Assembly (NCBI GenBank): GCA_963741305.1
Contig: CAVUHL010000003.1
Location: 7,378,001-7,442,000, forward strand
Direction: 5' to 3'
From: DATMER01 sp963741305
GTDB taxonomy: Bacteria > Acidobacteriota > Thermoanaerobaculia > Multivoradales > UBA5704
Length of the DNA stretch: 64,000 nt
Position 1 is the stretch's first letter; each line of letters opens with the position of its first letter. A program made the position numbers and the translations under genes. Below, piece after piece: positions 51,866 to 60,491 of this stretch. Under the pieces are notes generated by a model, which worked only from the letters and a program-made list of their open reading frames with translations, made no database searches and was not told where the DNA came from.

Positions 51866-52728
51866 TCTGGTTCCTCCTCGATCCCCTGCAGCCCGAGGAA
51901 GGCGGCATAGGCCTCCTCCAGCCCGACCTCGCGAGGCTGCCCGACCGGGGTTTCGGAATAGACGATCCGCTCCACATCCCCCATCCGGTCGGCCCTGTAG
52001 CTCACCTCCAGCGCGCCGGCAGGGAGGGGAACACCGGCAGGCACCCGCCAGAGCCGTCCATCCGCCCGCCGCAGCAGCTCCGTGGGCGAGCCGTCGTAGA
52101 GCAGCCGTCCGCGGCCGATCACCGCGAGGCGAGGGCAGGTGGCCTCCACGTCCTCCACGATGTGGGTGGAAAGCAGCACGGCCGTGCTCTCGGAAACCTC
52201 GCTGACCAGGGCGCGGAAGCGGATGCGCTCCTCGGGATCGAGCCCCGCCGTGGGCTCGTCCACCACCAGCAGCCGGGGCCCATGGAGGATGGCCTGGGCA
52301 ATCCCCAGCCGCCGCTGCATGCCGCCCGAGTAGGTGCCCGCCGGCCGGCGGGCCGCATCCGACAGGCCGACCCCCGCGAGCAGCTCCCGCACCCGGCTAA
52401 TCCCGATGCCAACCCCCCGCAGCCGAGCGCAATGGAGGAGGTACTCCTCGCCGGTCAGATGGGGGAGGGGCCGGTAATCCTGGGGAAGGTAGCCGATCCG
52501 CTTGCGGATCGCCCCGCGAAGCCCGGCCCGAGCCGCATCGAGCCCGTCATACACCCGCCGGCCGGAAGTCGGCTCCAGCGCCAGCACCAGGATCGAGAGG
52601 AACGTGGTCTTCCCCGCCCCATTGGGACCGAGCAGGCCGAACATGCCGTGGTCGAGGGAGAGAGTCACCCCCGTCAAGGCCTCGGTGCCGTCGGCGTAGG
52701 TCTTCGAGAGACCGTCGAGCTCGATCAT
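51862..52728 (-). CDS. ABC transporter ATPase
   Basis: 288 residues, ATG 52728 with AGGAAAA before it. Walker A GLLGPNGAGKTTFLSIL (33-49), Q-loop IGYLPQDYRPLP, signature TYSGGMQRRLGIAQAI, Walker B LLVVDEPTAGLDPEE and the switch His in VLLSTHIVEDV. First gene of a six-gene leftward operon in which every junction overlaps by a few bases. It drives the two ABC-2 permease subunits. The operon then encodes an adaptor and two RND-type proteins, so the whole set may be one composite export machine. Confidence 0.9.
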   Translation of the reverse strand: MIELDGLSKTYADGTEALTGVTLSLDHGMFGLLGPNGAGKTTFLSILVLALEPTSGRRVYDGLDAARAGLRGAIRKRIGYLPQDYRPLPHLTGEEYLLHCARLRGVGIGISRVRELLAGVGLSDAARRPAGTYSGGMQRRLGIAQAILHGPRLLVVDEPTAGLDPEERIRFRALVSEVSESTAVLLSTHIVEDVEATCPRLAVIGRGRLLYDGSPTELLRRADGRLWRVPAGVPLPAGALEVSYRADRMGDVERIVYSETPVGQPREVGLEEAYAAFLGLQGIEEEPE

Positions 52729-52747
52729 GGTGTTTTCCTGTGTCCCA

Positions 52748-52776
52748 GTGTACTACACATGCCATACGGTATACGG
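52748..52776 (-). promoter_or_regulatory. Candidate operator upstream of the export operon
   Basis: GTGTA-C-TACAC (52748-52758) is a perfect palindrome and ATACGG is directly repeated (52764-52769, 52771-52776). Both lie 20-48 bp before the ATPase start, where a promoter would be. TATACC on the minus strand is a possible -10. No regulator gene is adjacent. Confidence 0.35.
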
Positions 52777-52791
52777 AAGCGGCGGGGAAAA

Positions 52792-53043
52792 GGTTGGAAG
52801 GGATGGTGGCTTGGGCTCGAGCGAAGTCCGCTTGGCTTGAAGCCACGATCGCTCGATCCGAAGCCCTGGCGGCGAGACTTCGAGCGGTGGTGGCTTGACA
52901 CGAAGCCGCCGGGGCTTGGCTTGCAGCCGTCGCTGCTCGATGCGAAGCCACCGCGGCTGGACTTGAAGTCACCGCGGCTTGGCTTGAAGCGATCGTGGCG
53001 AGATCCGGAGCCGTGGTCGCTCAGCCTGAAGCGGTCGTCGCTT
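52792..53043. repeat. 21-bp tandem array 1 (12 units)
   Basis: Degenerate 21-bp units in strict phase (starts at 52792, 52813, 52834, 52855 and so on to 53023), core GGCTTGAAGCCACCGCGGCT-like. All three frames on one strand stay open only because 21 is a multiple of 3. No credible gene, start site or domain supports translation. Confidence 0.8.
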
Positions 53044-53145
53044 CGAGGCCGGGGACGAACCGGATGAGGACGGGAAGCATGCGTCCCGAGACGGCAGGAG
53101 CTCGCGAAGGGAGCGGAAGGGCGGACGAACGCACGGGAGCCGTCC

Positions 53146-53376
53146 AACCCGCGGGTGGAACGATTCAACCCGGGGGTTTTATGTTTCAACCGGCCGGTTT
53201 GTCCCAAAAACCCGCGGGCCGCAACAAAAAACTCGCGGGTTTTGCATCACAACCCGCCGCTTGAATCATTCAACCCGCGGGTTGGGCGACAGAACCGCCG
53301 GGTTTGGCCTTCTGACCGGCGGGTTTTGTGTTCCAACCCGTGGGTTTTCCGGCTCCCCCCGCGGGTCAGGAGGCTC
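53146..53376. repeat. 21-bp tandem array 2 (11 units, palindromic core)
   Basis: Units start exactly every 21 bp from 53146 to 53356. Each has the palindromic core AACCCGCGGGTT (or a compensated variant such as AACCGGCCGGTT) followed by ~9 bp of unrelated sequence. The period is two helical turns, so all cores face one side of the DNA. Confidence 0.85.
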
Positions 53377-53445
53377 CAGCGGGTTCAGGGACGAGGCCGG
53401 CCGTCACGGACGGAGCCCTACCCGCTCTCTCCGTGCTGTCCCTGG

Positions 53446-53577
53446 GACCGCCGGCATCTTGCCGGCATTCTGAAGACATCGGGCCGAAGGCCCGGCCTTG
53501 CAGGCAGGAAATTGTCGGCGTTCCGCCGATTTCTCCGGACAAGCCGGCAGGATGCCAGCGGTCCCAGGAAAAGCGGG
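53446..53577. repeat. Palindromic repeat family B, copy 1
   Basis: Arms GGGACCGCCGGCATCTTGCC and GCCGGCAGGATGCCAGCGGT, with inner GGGCCGAAGGCCCGGCC and GTCGGCGTTCCGCCGA hairpins. A second copy is at 56806-56937. Confidence 0.75.
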
Positions 53578-53633
53578 CGGCCGGTAGGGAAGAGGGGCGA
53601 TACTAGACTGTGATTCTTAGAGGAGAGGGTTCC

Positions 53634-53849
53634 ATGCCTGAGCTTCGCCCCGTTACTCTTGCCGATGGCAGCGTCGTCATTTCAGACCAGGAGATCCTGG
53701 GAGGAACGCCCGTGTTCGTAGGCACTCGGGTGCCAGTGCAGACGCTGGTCGACTATCTCGAGGGCGGTTACAGTGTGGACGGGTTTCTGGACAACTTCCC
53801 CAGCGTCCGCCGCGAGCAGGTCAACGTCTTCCTTGAGCAGGCAACATAG
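53634..53849 (+). CDS. DUF433 antitoxin-like protein (orphan)
   Basis: 71 residues from ATG 53634, with AGGAGAGG 5 nt upstream. VVISDQEILGGTPVFVGTRV and LVDYLEGGYSVDGFLDNFPS are the DUF433 winged-helix pattern. DUF433 proteins are usually paired with a PIN-like DUF5615 toxin; no such gene follows, since the next gene is convergent 5 bp away. It is therefore an orphan antitoxin or a stand-alone regulator. Confidence 0.85.
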   Translation: MPELRPVTLADGSVVISDQEILGGTPVFVGTRVPVQTLVDYLEGGYSVDGFLDNFPSVRREQVNVFLEQAT

Positions 53850-53853
53850 AGCC

Positions 53854-56748
53854 TCACCCGAGCTGCCGTTCCAGCCACTCCACCTCCCGCCTCCGCCGCC
53901 CGTACCCCGTCTCCTCCACCAACCATCGCGCCCGCGCCACGTGCCGTTGCAGACCTTCGCGGTCCCCCCGCTGGCGGCAGAGCCGAGCCCATTCCAGGTG
54001 CGCGTCGCACTCGTGCAGGCGCATCGAGCCCCGCTCAGCGATCTCCAGCGCCTCGGTAAGGTCCGTCTCGGCAGCGGGGAGGTCGCCCTGGAGCCGCCGT
54101 AAGGCGGCTTGGGCCAGGAGACCACGAGGGAGGTCATCCTCCTGGCCCGCCCGCCGCAAAACCTCCAGGGCATATTCCAGGTGTTCCGCGGCTTGAGTGA
54201 AATCCGCTTCCGCCTCCTCACCGAGAGCCGTCATCCGGGGGGCCATCAGGGCTAGGCCGAGATGGGCTCGGCCTAGGATCAGATGGTTGTAGGCTATATC
54301 GAGGAGAGACACGTTGTTCTGTTCAGCCCACTCCAGCGTCTGATCCGTCCGCTCCCGTGCCTCCCGGCACGCCTCGCGGAATCGCCGCGCCTCCGGATCC
54401 GCAGTGAGGCCGTCCAGAACGGACCCATCCTCTGGCATTCCACGGCTTAGCAGCAGGTCGCAGCGCTGACAGCCTTGAAGCGAGTAGAGCCGGGGGTATT
54501 CGGGCTGCCACTCCACCTGAAGGGTCTCAGCTTCGCGAAATGCCTCTTCGCTTCCCTCCCATCGGCCCGCTTGGTGCAGTGCATCGGCCAGCGTCGTGCG
54601 GTTGGCTATCCGCGAGAAGGCGTAGTCGCTGCGGTCGGCCAGATCGACGCTTTGCTTCCCGAAGGTCACGGCCCGCGCTACCTCACCCAGAGTTAGAGTC
54701 AGCTCGCTGAGATTGCCGGCTCGGGTGGCAGCGTTCTTCCACGCCTCCTGGGCGATACCAGCATCCAGAGCCACCTCCATCGGCTGAACTGCCTCCGCCA
54801 GCCGGCCTAGGGCGCGCAGGTGGAACCCGGCAATGCTGACGACGAGCGCTTGAGCCGAGGAGGTGAGGCTGGCCGAGGGCTGGTCCCAGGGACAATCAAA
54901 GAAGCCGGAAAGCGCCGACAGATCCGAGCCGACGACACCGATCTTCTTAAGGCTGAAGTACTCGTTGCCCCGCTGGATGCGCCGCCGGTAGATCTCGTCG
55001 AACGTCTCCTGTTGCCGCGCCGCCCGGCAGCCGTGGATTACCGCGGTGAAGAGTGGCTCCATGGCCTCCAGCGTATCAGGCAGATCCGGCGCTTCTCCCT
55101 GAAGGTGCTCGTAGAGACGCAGGTTCCCCTCCTTCCAGGCTTCCGGCCGTTGCTTCTCAAGCTCCTCCTGGAAGAAGACACGAACCAGGGGATGGGCGTC
55201 CAGGGTGCCCGGCTGATGGGGATCGGCGGGCAGGAGGAGGCCGTGCTCCCGGAGGCTCGAGAGCGCCAGTTGCCAAGCTTCCTCGGTGATCGGCTCCGGT
55301 CGACTCCACCAACGCTTTTTGGTCATGAGGCCATCGGTCAGCCCCGGAATGGTCGGCTTCGCCCGAAGCGCCGCCAAGGACTTGGGACCAGCCGGACGGT
55401 CGAACAGCCCCAGCAGTCGCAGGGTCGCCAACTCCGGCCCCTCTCCCAGCCAGGCAGCGTAGGTGCCGATGACTCGCAAGGCATGGCCGCCTTTGCGCCG
55501 GTCGGCTCCGGCGAGGTCCACCTCCTTCCGGCGGCGGACGTCTCCTCCGCAGGCCCGGCTCAGGTAGCCTCCCAGGAGCGTCAGCGTCAGGGCGTGGTTT
55601 TTAAACTCCTGTGATGCGTGCAGAAGCTCCGAATCCTTCCCTTTTACCCCGAGCCCGTTCAGCAGCGACGCCCCGGCCTCGGGGGAGAGGGCCTCTAGAT
55701 CCTCCTGAGGCGCGGTCTTGGGGAACCCATCCAGGTCCGCAATGTGCTCTCGGGTGGTGACCACGCACAGGCCGGGATTGGCCCCGGCCAGCCCCTTGAG
55801 CAACGCCGCGAGGCCCGGATCCTTGAGCCGCCCGGCCAGCGGCGAATTGGCTGGATGCTGGAGCGGCTCGACGCCGTCGAGGACAAGCAGAGTCTTCTCC
55901 TGGCGCACCAGCGCGGCCAGGCGCAGGCCGCGATCTCGAGTTGCGCCCTTCTTGGGATCGGGATCTCCGAACCAAGCCAGGGCGTGATCGATGAAGCGGT
56001 CGGCGGAGGTGACGCGCTCCTCGGTTCCCTGGCTGTAGAAGGACCAGTCCAGGACCCGCCGGGCGCCTCGCCAGCCGTCGGCGGCCATGCGGTCGAGCCA
56101 GTGGCTCACCAAGGCGGATTTGCCCATGCCTCCGAAGGCGACGAAGGTGAGGACGTGGAGGCCGGGGTCCTCCCAAGCGGCGTCGAGGCGGGCGAGCTCG
56201 GTTTCCCGGCCGATCAGGAGACGGCCGGCGATGGGGAGGCGGCCGAGGTCGAGGCGGGGGGTGTGGTGCCGTGACTTCTCATCGAGGTACCAGGCCAACA
56301 CGTCCTCGTGCTGCCGCAGTAGGTCTTCGATGTCCTCCCAGCCGAGGATGTCAACAGAGAATAGCCCTGCCTTCTTGTGCTGCTCCGTGAGATCTCGCGC
56401 TTCCTGCTGGAGGGTTGCGCTGCGCCGGGCGGTGGTGGCGAAGATGAAGCGCCCCAGGGGAGGTTGGAAGCCCTTGGCCTTCTCCACCTCCTCCAGAAGC
56501 TCCTTCAAGAGAGCCTTGTCGGTGACGAAGGTATTCGAGCCGTGCTGCTTGCACTGCACTCCGTTGAGGCCCTTGCCTCCGGCGCGATCCTCTCCGTAGA
56601 CGTCGACTCCATCCTGGCCCTGGCCGGGACGGCCATGGAGCTTGGCGCCAGGGTCCTTCCAGACGGCGCTGAAGAGGGCTCGGGCAAGATCCTCGAAGTC
56701 GTCGTCCCCCTTGGGGGGTGGGATCTCCTTGCGGGGTGCTCCGCTCAT
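53854..56748 (-). CDS. Avs-like STAND NTPase: nuclease - NTPase - TPR
   Basis: 964 residues, ATG 56748 with GGAGA 6 nt upstream. Residues 15-150 resemble an Mrr/REase-like nuclease: FEDLARALFSAVWKDPGAKL, then GQDGVDVYGE and GVQCKQHGS (the D...QxK pattern). NTPase from ~185: GRETELARLDAAW, Walker A FVAFGGMGKSALVSHWL, TLLVLDGVEPLQ and VVTTREHIAD. From ~560 to the end: TPR-like helices (AETDLTEALEIAERGSMRL). This is the layout of antiviral STAND (Avs) proteins, which sense phage proteins through the repeats and release a nuclease. Which Avs type, if any, cannot be read by eye. Confidence 0.8.
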   Translation of the reverse strand: MSGAPRKEIPPPKGDDDFEDLARALFSAVWKDPGAKLHGRPGQGQDGVDVYGEDRAGGKGLNGVQCKQHGSNTFVTDKALLKELLEEVEKAKGFQPPLGRFIFATTARRSATLQQEARDLTEQHKKAGLFSVDILGWEDIEDLLRQHEDVLAWYLDEKSRHHTPRLDLGRLPIAGRLLIGRETELARLDAAWEDPGLHVLTFVAFGGMGKSALVSHWLDRMAADGWRGARRVLDWSFYSQGTEERVTSADRFIDHALAWFGDPDPKKGATRDRGLRLAALVRQEKTLLVLDGVEPLQHPANSPLAGRLKDPGLAALLKGLAGANPGLCVVTTREHIADLDGFPKTAPQEDLEALSPEAGASLLNGLGVKGKDSELLHASQEFKNHALTLTLLGGYLSRACGGDVRRRKEVDLAGADRRKGGHALRVIGTYAAWLGEGPELATLRLLGLFDRPAGPKSLAALRAKPTIPGLTDGLMTKKRWWSRPEPITEEAWQLALSSLREHGLLLPADPHQPGTLDAHPLVRVFFQEELEKQRPEAWKEGNLRLYEHLQGEAPDLPDTLEAMEPLFTAVIHGCRAARQQETFDEIYRRRIQRGNEYFSLKKIGVVGSDLSALSGFFDCPWDQPSASLTSSAQALVVSIAGFHLRALGRLAEAVQPMEVALDAGIAQEAWKNAATRAGNLSELTLTLGEVARAVTFGKQSVDLADRSDYAFSRIANRTTLADALHQAGRWEGSEEAFREAETLQVEWQPEYPRLYSLQGCQRCDLLLSRGMPEDGSVLDGLTADPEARRFREACREARERTDQTLEWAEQNNVSLLDIAYNHLILGRAHLGLALMAPRMTALGEEAEADFTQAAEHLEYALEVLRRAGQEDDLPRGLLAQAALRRLQGDLPAAETDLTEALEIAERGSMRLHECDAHLEWARLCRQRGDREGLQRHVARARWLVEETGYGRRRREVEWLERQLG

Positions 56749-56776
56749 GGGAGTCTCCGGGTTGATGTGGTCATGG

Positions 56777-56795
56777 AGACACTATTGTAGTGTCT
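56777..56795 (-). promoter_or_regulatory. Perfect palindrome upstream of the Avs-like gene
   Basis: AGACACTATTGTAGTGTCT: 8-bp arms, 3-bp centre, 29 bp before the start codon. On the minus strand it contains TACAAT, a fair -10 box, so a bound dimer would block transcription. Confidence 0.45.
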
Positions 56796-56805
56796 GCGCG
56801 CTCTT

Positions 56806-56937
56806 CCCCTGGGACCGCCGGCATCTTGCCGGCATTCCAAGGACATCGGGCCGGAGGCCCGGCCAAAAAGGAAAAGTTGTCGGCGTTCCGCCGATTCCTC
56901 CGGACAGTGCCGGCAAGATGCCAGCGGTCCCAGGAAA
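56806..56937. repeat. Palindromic repeat family B, copy 2
   Basis: Same arms as 53446-53577 (GGGACCGCCGGCATCTTGCC ... GGCAAGATGCCAGCGGTCCC), with small differences. It lies between the Avs-like gene and the RHH antitoxin gene. Confidence 0.75.
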
Positions 56938-57010
56938 AAGCGGACCCCCTCCTCGATCCTCCCCCGCTGCGCGGGAGAGGACGCCGCCCGCCGACCCGTG
57001 GTGCCTAAGG

Positions 57011-57244
57011 TCAGTCGAGGTCCCAGAGACGGCTCGTGTCATCCAGGTCGGTCCCTGCGACCGGCACCGGATCGCGTAGCAAAGGTAGGGGCAGGGGCTC
57101 GTCCTGTACTTTCCGAAGGCGCTGCTCAGCCAGGTAGAAGCGGAGGCTGTCTTCGAACAGCCGTGTCAGCGGAAGGCGTTGTTCCGTGGCCAGTCGCTTG
57201 GCTTCGGCGAGTAGGTCATCCGGGATGTCGATCGTCGTGCGCAT
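57011..57244 (-). CDS. VapB-type antitoxin-like protein (orphan)
   Basis: 77 residues from ATG 57244. RTTIDIPDDLLAEAKRLATE is a ribbon-helix-helix/VapB-type N-terminus; the acidic C-terminus (DLDDTSRLWDLD) is typical of the toxin-binding tail. No PIN-domain toxin lies on either side. It is divergent from the DUF1800 gene, 88 bp away. Confidence 0.75.
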   Translation of the reverse strand: MRTTIDIPDDLLAEAKRLATEQRLPLTRLFEDSLRFYLAEQRLRKVQDEPLPLPLLRDPVPVAGTDLDDTSRLWDLD

Positions 57245-57332
57245 GACGGAATCAAGATACACCTCCGACGACGTGGAGGAGCGCAGGAAAACCCCGCCCC
57301 CGGTGTTCCACCTCCCGAGAAGGAGGAACCCG

Positions 57333-58862
57333 ATGCGTGCCGTAGCCCTGACCCTCACCGCGATCCTGACGATCGCGTTCTCCCTGCCCGCCGTCGAGCG
57401 TCAACCGTCGACCCGCCTGCCCTGGAAGGAGGCCGGACTCACCGAGCGCGAGGCCGCCGCCCATCTCTTGAACCGCTTCGCCTACGGTCCCCGTCCAGGC
57501 GAGGTCGAAGCCGTCTTGAAGATGGGGCTCGACCGGTGGCTGGAGCGCCAGCTCGCGGCGGATCTCCCGGACCGGGAGCTCGACCGCCGCCTCGACAGAC
57601 TGCCGGCCCTGGAGATGTCCGCCTCCGAGATCGCGCGCACCTATCCGCGTCCGGGGATGCTTCGGGCCGAGGCGAGCAGGGCCGGTGTGGTCTCGGAGAA
57701 CACGGAGGACAAGAAGGAGCGCCGGGGCGCCGTGATGGAGTGGGCGGAGGAGCAGGGCTATGGCTCCCAGCGCGAGCTGGCTGGCCAGCTCATGGCCCAG
57801 AAGCTCTGGCGCGCCGTGGAGTCCGAGAACCAGCTCGCCGAGGTCATGACGGACTTCTGGTTCAATCACTTCAACGTCTCGATGACCGACAACCAGAGCC
57901 GCGGCCATCTCCTCTCCTACGAGCGGGATGCCATTCGTCCGAAGGCTCTGGGAGAGGTGCGCGATTTGCTGGGGGCTACGGCCAAGCATCCGGCCATGCT
58001 TCTCTACCTGGACAACGCCCGGTCCAATGCCCGGCGCGGGCTCAACGAGAACTACGCCCGCGAGCTGCTGGAGCTCCATACCCTGGGGGTGGACGGCGGC
58101 TATACCCAGAAGGACGTGGTCGAGGTAGCCCGGGCTTTCACGGGATGGACGGTGCAGGTACGGGAGGGGGACTTCCTCTTCCGCCCTGCCGGTCACGATT
58201 CCGGCGCCAAGACCGTGCTCGGCCGCAAGCTGCCGGCCGGCCGTGGTATTCAGGACGGTGAGACCGTTCTCGATCTGTTGGCCGTCCATCCCTCGACGGC
58301 GAAGCACCTGGCCACCAAGCTCGCCGTGCGCTTCGTATCCGACAAGCCCTCCCAGGCCCTGGTCGATCGCCTCGCCGCGGTCTACCTGAAGAGTGGGGGA
58401 CAGGTGAAGCCCGTGCTGAAGTCCGTCGCGGAGTCGCCGGAGTTCTGGAGCTCGGTCGGGGACAAGATCAAATCTCCCTTCGAGCTGGCGGCCTCGGCCA
58501 TCCGCGGGCTGGACGGGGATGTGAAACAGCCGCGGGAGACCCTGCGCTGGATCGCGGACATGGGCCAGAAGCTCTACGCCTATCAGGCGCCCACCGGCTA
58601 CCCCGACCGTGCCGAGGCCTGGGTCAGCACTGGCTCGCTGGCAAGCCGCATGAGCTTCGGCCTGGATCTCGCCGCCGGGCGGGTGCGCGGGGTGAGCTTC
58701 GATCTGGCCAGGGAGAAGACGCTGCAGGCCTATGCCGAGCGCCTGCTGCCCGGCCGGGATCTGAAGCCGGCGCTCGCCCTGATGGAGCCGAAGGTGAAGG
58801 GCGCCGAGCCCGAGCAGATGGTGGGCGTCATCCTGGGCTCGCCGGAGTTTCAGCGGAGGTAA
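57333..58862 (+). CDS. DUF1800 family secreted protein
   Basis: 509 residues from ATG 57333, with AAGGAGGAA upstream. Signal peptide (ALTLTAILTIAFSLPAVE). DUF1800 motifs: HLLNRFAYGPRPGEVEAVL, MTDFWFNHFNVSMTDNQSRG, NENYARELLELHTLGVDGGY and VARAFTGWTV. The family is nearly always paired with a DUF1501 protein, as here (59043-60245), and is thought to act in the periplasm; the biochemical role is unknown. Confidence 0.9.
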   Translation: MRAVALTLTAILTIAFSLPAVERQPSTRLPWKEAGLTEREAAAHLLNRFAYGPRPGEVEAVLKMGLDRWLERQLAADLPDRELDRRLDRLPALEMSASEIARTYPRPGMLRAEASRAGVVSENTEDKKERRGAVMEWAEEQGYGSQRELAGQLMAQKLWRAVESENQLAEVMTDFWFNHFNVSMTDNQSRGHLLSYERDAIRPKALGEVRDLLGATAKHPAMLLYLDNARSNARRGLNENYARELLELHTLGVDGGYTQKDVVEVARAFTGWTVQVREGDFLFRPAGHDSGAKTVLGRKLPAGRGIQDGETVLDLLAVHPSTAKHLATKLAVRFVSDKPSQALVDRLAAVYLKSGGQVKPVLKSVAESPEFWSSVGDKIKSPFELAASAIRGLDGDVKQPRETLRWIADMGQKLYAYQAPTGYPDRAEAWVSTGSLASRMSFGLDLAAGRVRGVSFDLAREKTLQAYAERLLPGRDLKPALALMEPKVKGAEPEQMVGVILGSPEFQRR

Positions 58863-58884
58863 GGACTTAGATCTTCTCGCTCTG

Positions 58885-59010
58885 TAGGAGCGAAACCCGT
58901 CTAGCCTGGGGTTTCAACCCCAGGCGGTGCCCGCGGTTGAACCCAACGGGCCGCCTATGGCGCCCCGGCCTGGGGTTAAAACCCCAGGCTAGACGGGGCC
59001 GGCCCCTACA
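58885..59010. repeat. Palindromic repeat with GTCTAGCCTGGGGTT arms
   Basis: GTCTAGCCTGGGGTT and AACCCCAGGCTAGACGG flank a ~75-bp centre containing another AACCCCAGGC copy. It lies between the DUF1800 and DUF1501 genes; single copy in this window. Confidence 0.7.
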
Positions 59011-59042
59011 GGGCCGTTGAGTTGGCTAAAGGAGTAACGACC

Positions 59043-60245
59043 ATGTTGACTCGCAGACTCTTCCTGAAATCGGGCGGTGTCGCCCTGTTCGCTCTCGGCG
59101 CCGGACCGCAGTTCCTGACCCGCACAGCCTTGGCGGCATCCGGCGGGGTAGGCCGGCGCAAGGTGCTGGTCACGATCTTCCAGCGCGGTGCCATGGATGG
59201 CCTCATGGCTGTGACACCGCTGTCCGAGGACTTGCGCGCCCTCCGTCCGCGCCTTGCCATGGGCGCCAAGGACCTGCTCGACCTCGGGGTCGATTTCGGC
59301 CTCCACCCGGCCTTCGAGCCGCTGCTTCCTCTCTGGAAGGAGAAGCGGCTGGGGATCGTCCACGCCGTGGGCTCGCCGGACTCGACCCGCTCCCACTTCG
59401 ATGCCCAGGACTACATGGAGACCGGCACGCCCGGCCGCAAGGGCACGCCCTCGGGCTGGCTCAACCGGGCGGTGGGGCTTCTCGGCCACGAGGGGACCCC
59501 GTTCCAGGCGGTCTCGATGACCTCGGCCCTGCCGCGTTCTCTTTACGGAGACGCGCCGGCCCTCGCGGTCACGGACCTCGCGGACTTCCGGGCTCCCTCT
59601 GCCGGACAGAGCTTCGAGGCTCTCTACAAGGAGACCTCCCAGAAGGTCCTCCGCGACACCGCGGGCGACACCTTCCAGGCCATGGCGATGCTCACGCCCG
59701 AGAAGGTCGCCCGCTACCGTCCGGCGAACGGTGCCGAGTACCCCACGAGCCCGCTCGGGCAGGCCCTGCGGCAGATCGCGCTCCTCATCAAGAGCGATGT
59801 GGGGCTGGAAGTCGCCTTCGCGGAGTCCGGCGGCTGGGACACGCACGTTCAGCAGGGGACGGTCAACGGCAGCTTCGCGCGGCAGGCGAGGGACCTCGCC
59901 CAGTCGATCCACGCTTTCTGGACCGACCTCGGCCCGTCCTGGCAGGACGGCGTCCTCCTGAGCACCATGACCGAGTTCGGCCGCACCGTCCGCGAGAACG
60001 GCTCGGGCGGTACGGACCACGGCCACGGTTCCTGCCTGTTCGTGCTGGGCAACCAGGTCCAGGGAGGAAGAGTCCACGGCGCCTTCCCGGGGCTCGACGC
60101 ACTCTACGAGGGCCGCGACTTGCCGGTGACCACGGACTTCCGCGCCGTTTTCTGCGAGCTGGCAGGCAGGCATTTGGGGATCAAGGAGGATGGCAAGCTC
60201 TTCCCGGGTTGGACCGGCAAGCGGCTGCCGCTGCTCAGGGCTTAG
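59043..60245 (+). CDS. DUF1501 family protein with Tat signal
   Basis: 400 residues from ATG 59043. Tat signal RRLFLKSGGVALFALGAG. DUF1501 (sulfatase-like fold) motifs: VLVTIFQRGAMDGLMAV, HPAFEPLLPLWKEKRLG, SGGWDTHVQQGT, MTEFGRTVRENGSGGTDHG and NQVQGGRVHGAFPG. Exported folded, so probably metal-containing. It works with the DUF1800 partner by genomic association; activity unknown. Confidence 0.9.
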   Translation: MLTRRLFLKSGGVALFALGAGPQFLTRTALAASGGVGRRKVLVTIFQRGAMDGLMAVTPLSEDLRALRPRLAMGAKDLLDLGVDFGLHPAFEPLLPLWKEKRLGIVHAVGSPDSTRSHFDAQDYMETGTPGRKGTPSGWLNRAVGLLGHEGTPFQAVSMTSALPRSLYGDAPALAVTDLADFRAPSAGQSFEALYKETSQKVLRDTAGDTFQAMAMLTPEKVARYRPANGAEYPTSPLGQALRQIALLIKSDVGLEVAFAESGGWDTHVQQGTVNGSFARQARDLAQSIHAFWTDLGPSWQDGVLLSTMTEFGRTVRENGSGGTDHGHGSCLFVLGNQVQGGRVHGAFPGLDALYEGRDLPVTTDFRAVFCELAGRHLGIKEDGKLFPGWTGKRLPLLRA

Positions 60246-60253
60246 AGCCCGGA

Positions 60254-60410
60254 ACCCTCACCCCCGTCCCCTCTCCCACCCGCACTCACACCCACCCGGG
60301 CGAGGGGCGCCCCCTCCCAAAAGCTCTCTGGTCCGGTTTTCCATCCGGTTCCCCCTCTCCCGGGCGGGTGTGAGTGCGTGTGGGAGAGGGGGCTAGGGGG
60401 TGAGGGTCCC
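60254..60410. repeat. Palindromic repeat family A, intergenic copy
   Basis: CCCTCACCCCCGTCCCCTCT ... GGGAGAGGGGGCTAGGGGGT arms, same family as the copies inside the adaptor and RND-ABC genes. It fills most of the gap between the DUF1501 and VIT/vWA genes. Confidence 0.75.
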
Positions 60411-60491
60411 TCCGGGATCGTTTTCGGCTCTTGCTGTGTCTAAGGAGATACGGGGTCCCAAGACCGGGACCGCGTTCAGGGGAGATCCTCC

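Noticed and set aside
52725..53207. Heptapeptide-repeat protein encoded by the 21-bp array
   Set aside because: All frames stay open because 21 is divisible by 3; there is no ribosome site, start or recognisable domain.
52792..53376. CRISPR array
   Set aside because: The period is only 21 bp with no 30-bp-class spacers, the repeats are degenerate, and no cas genes are present.
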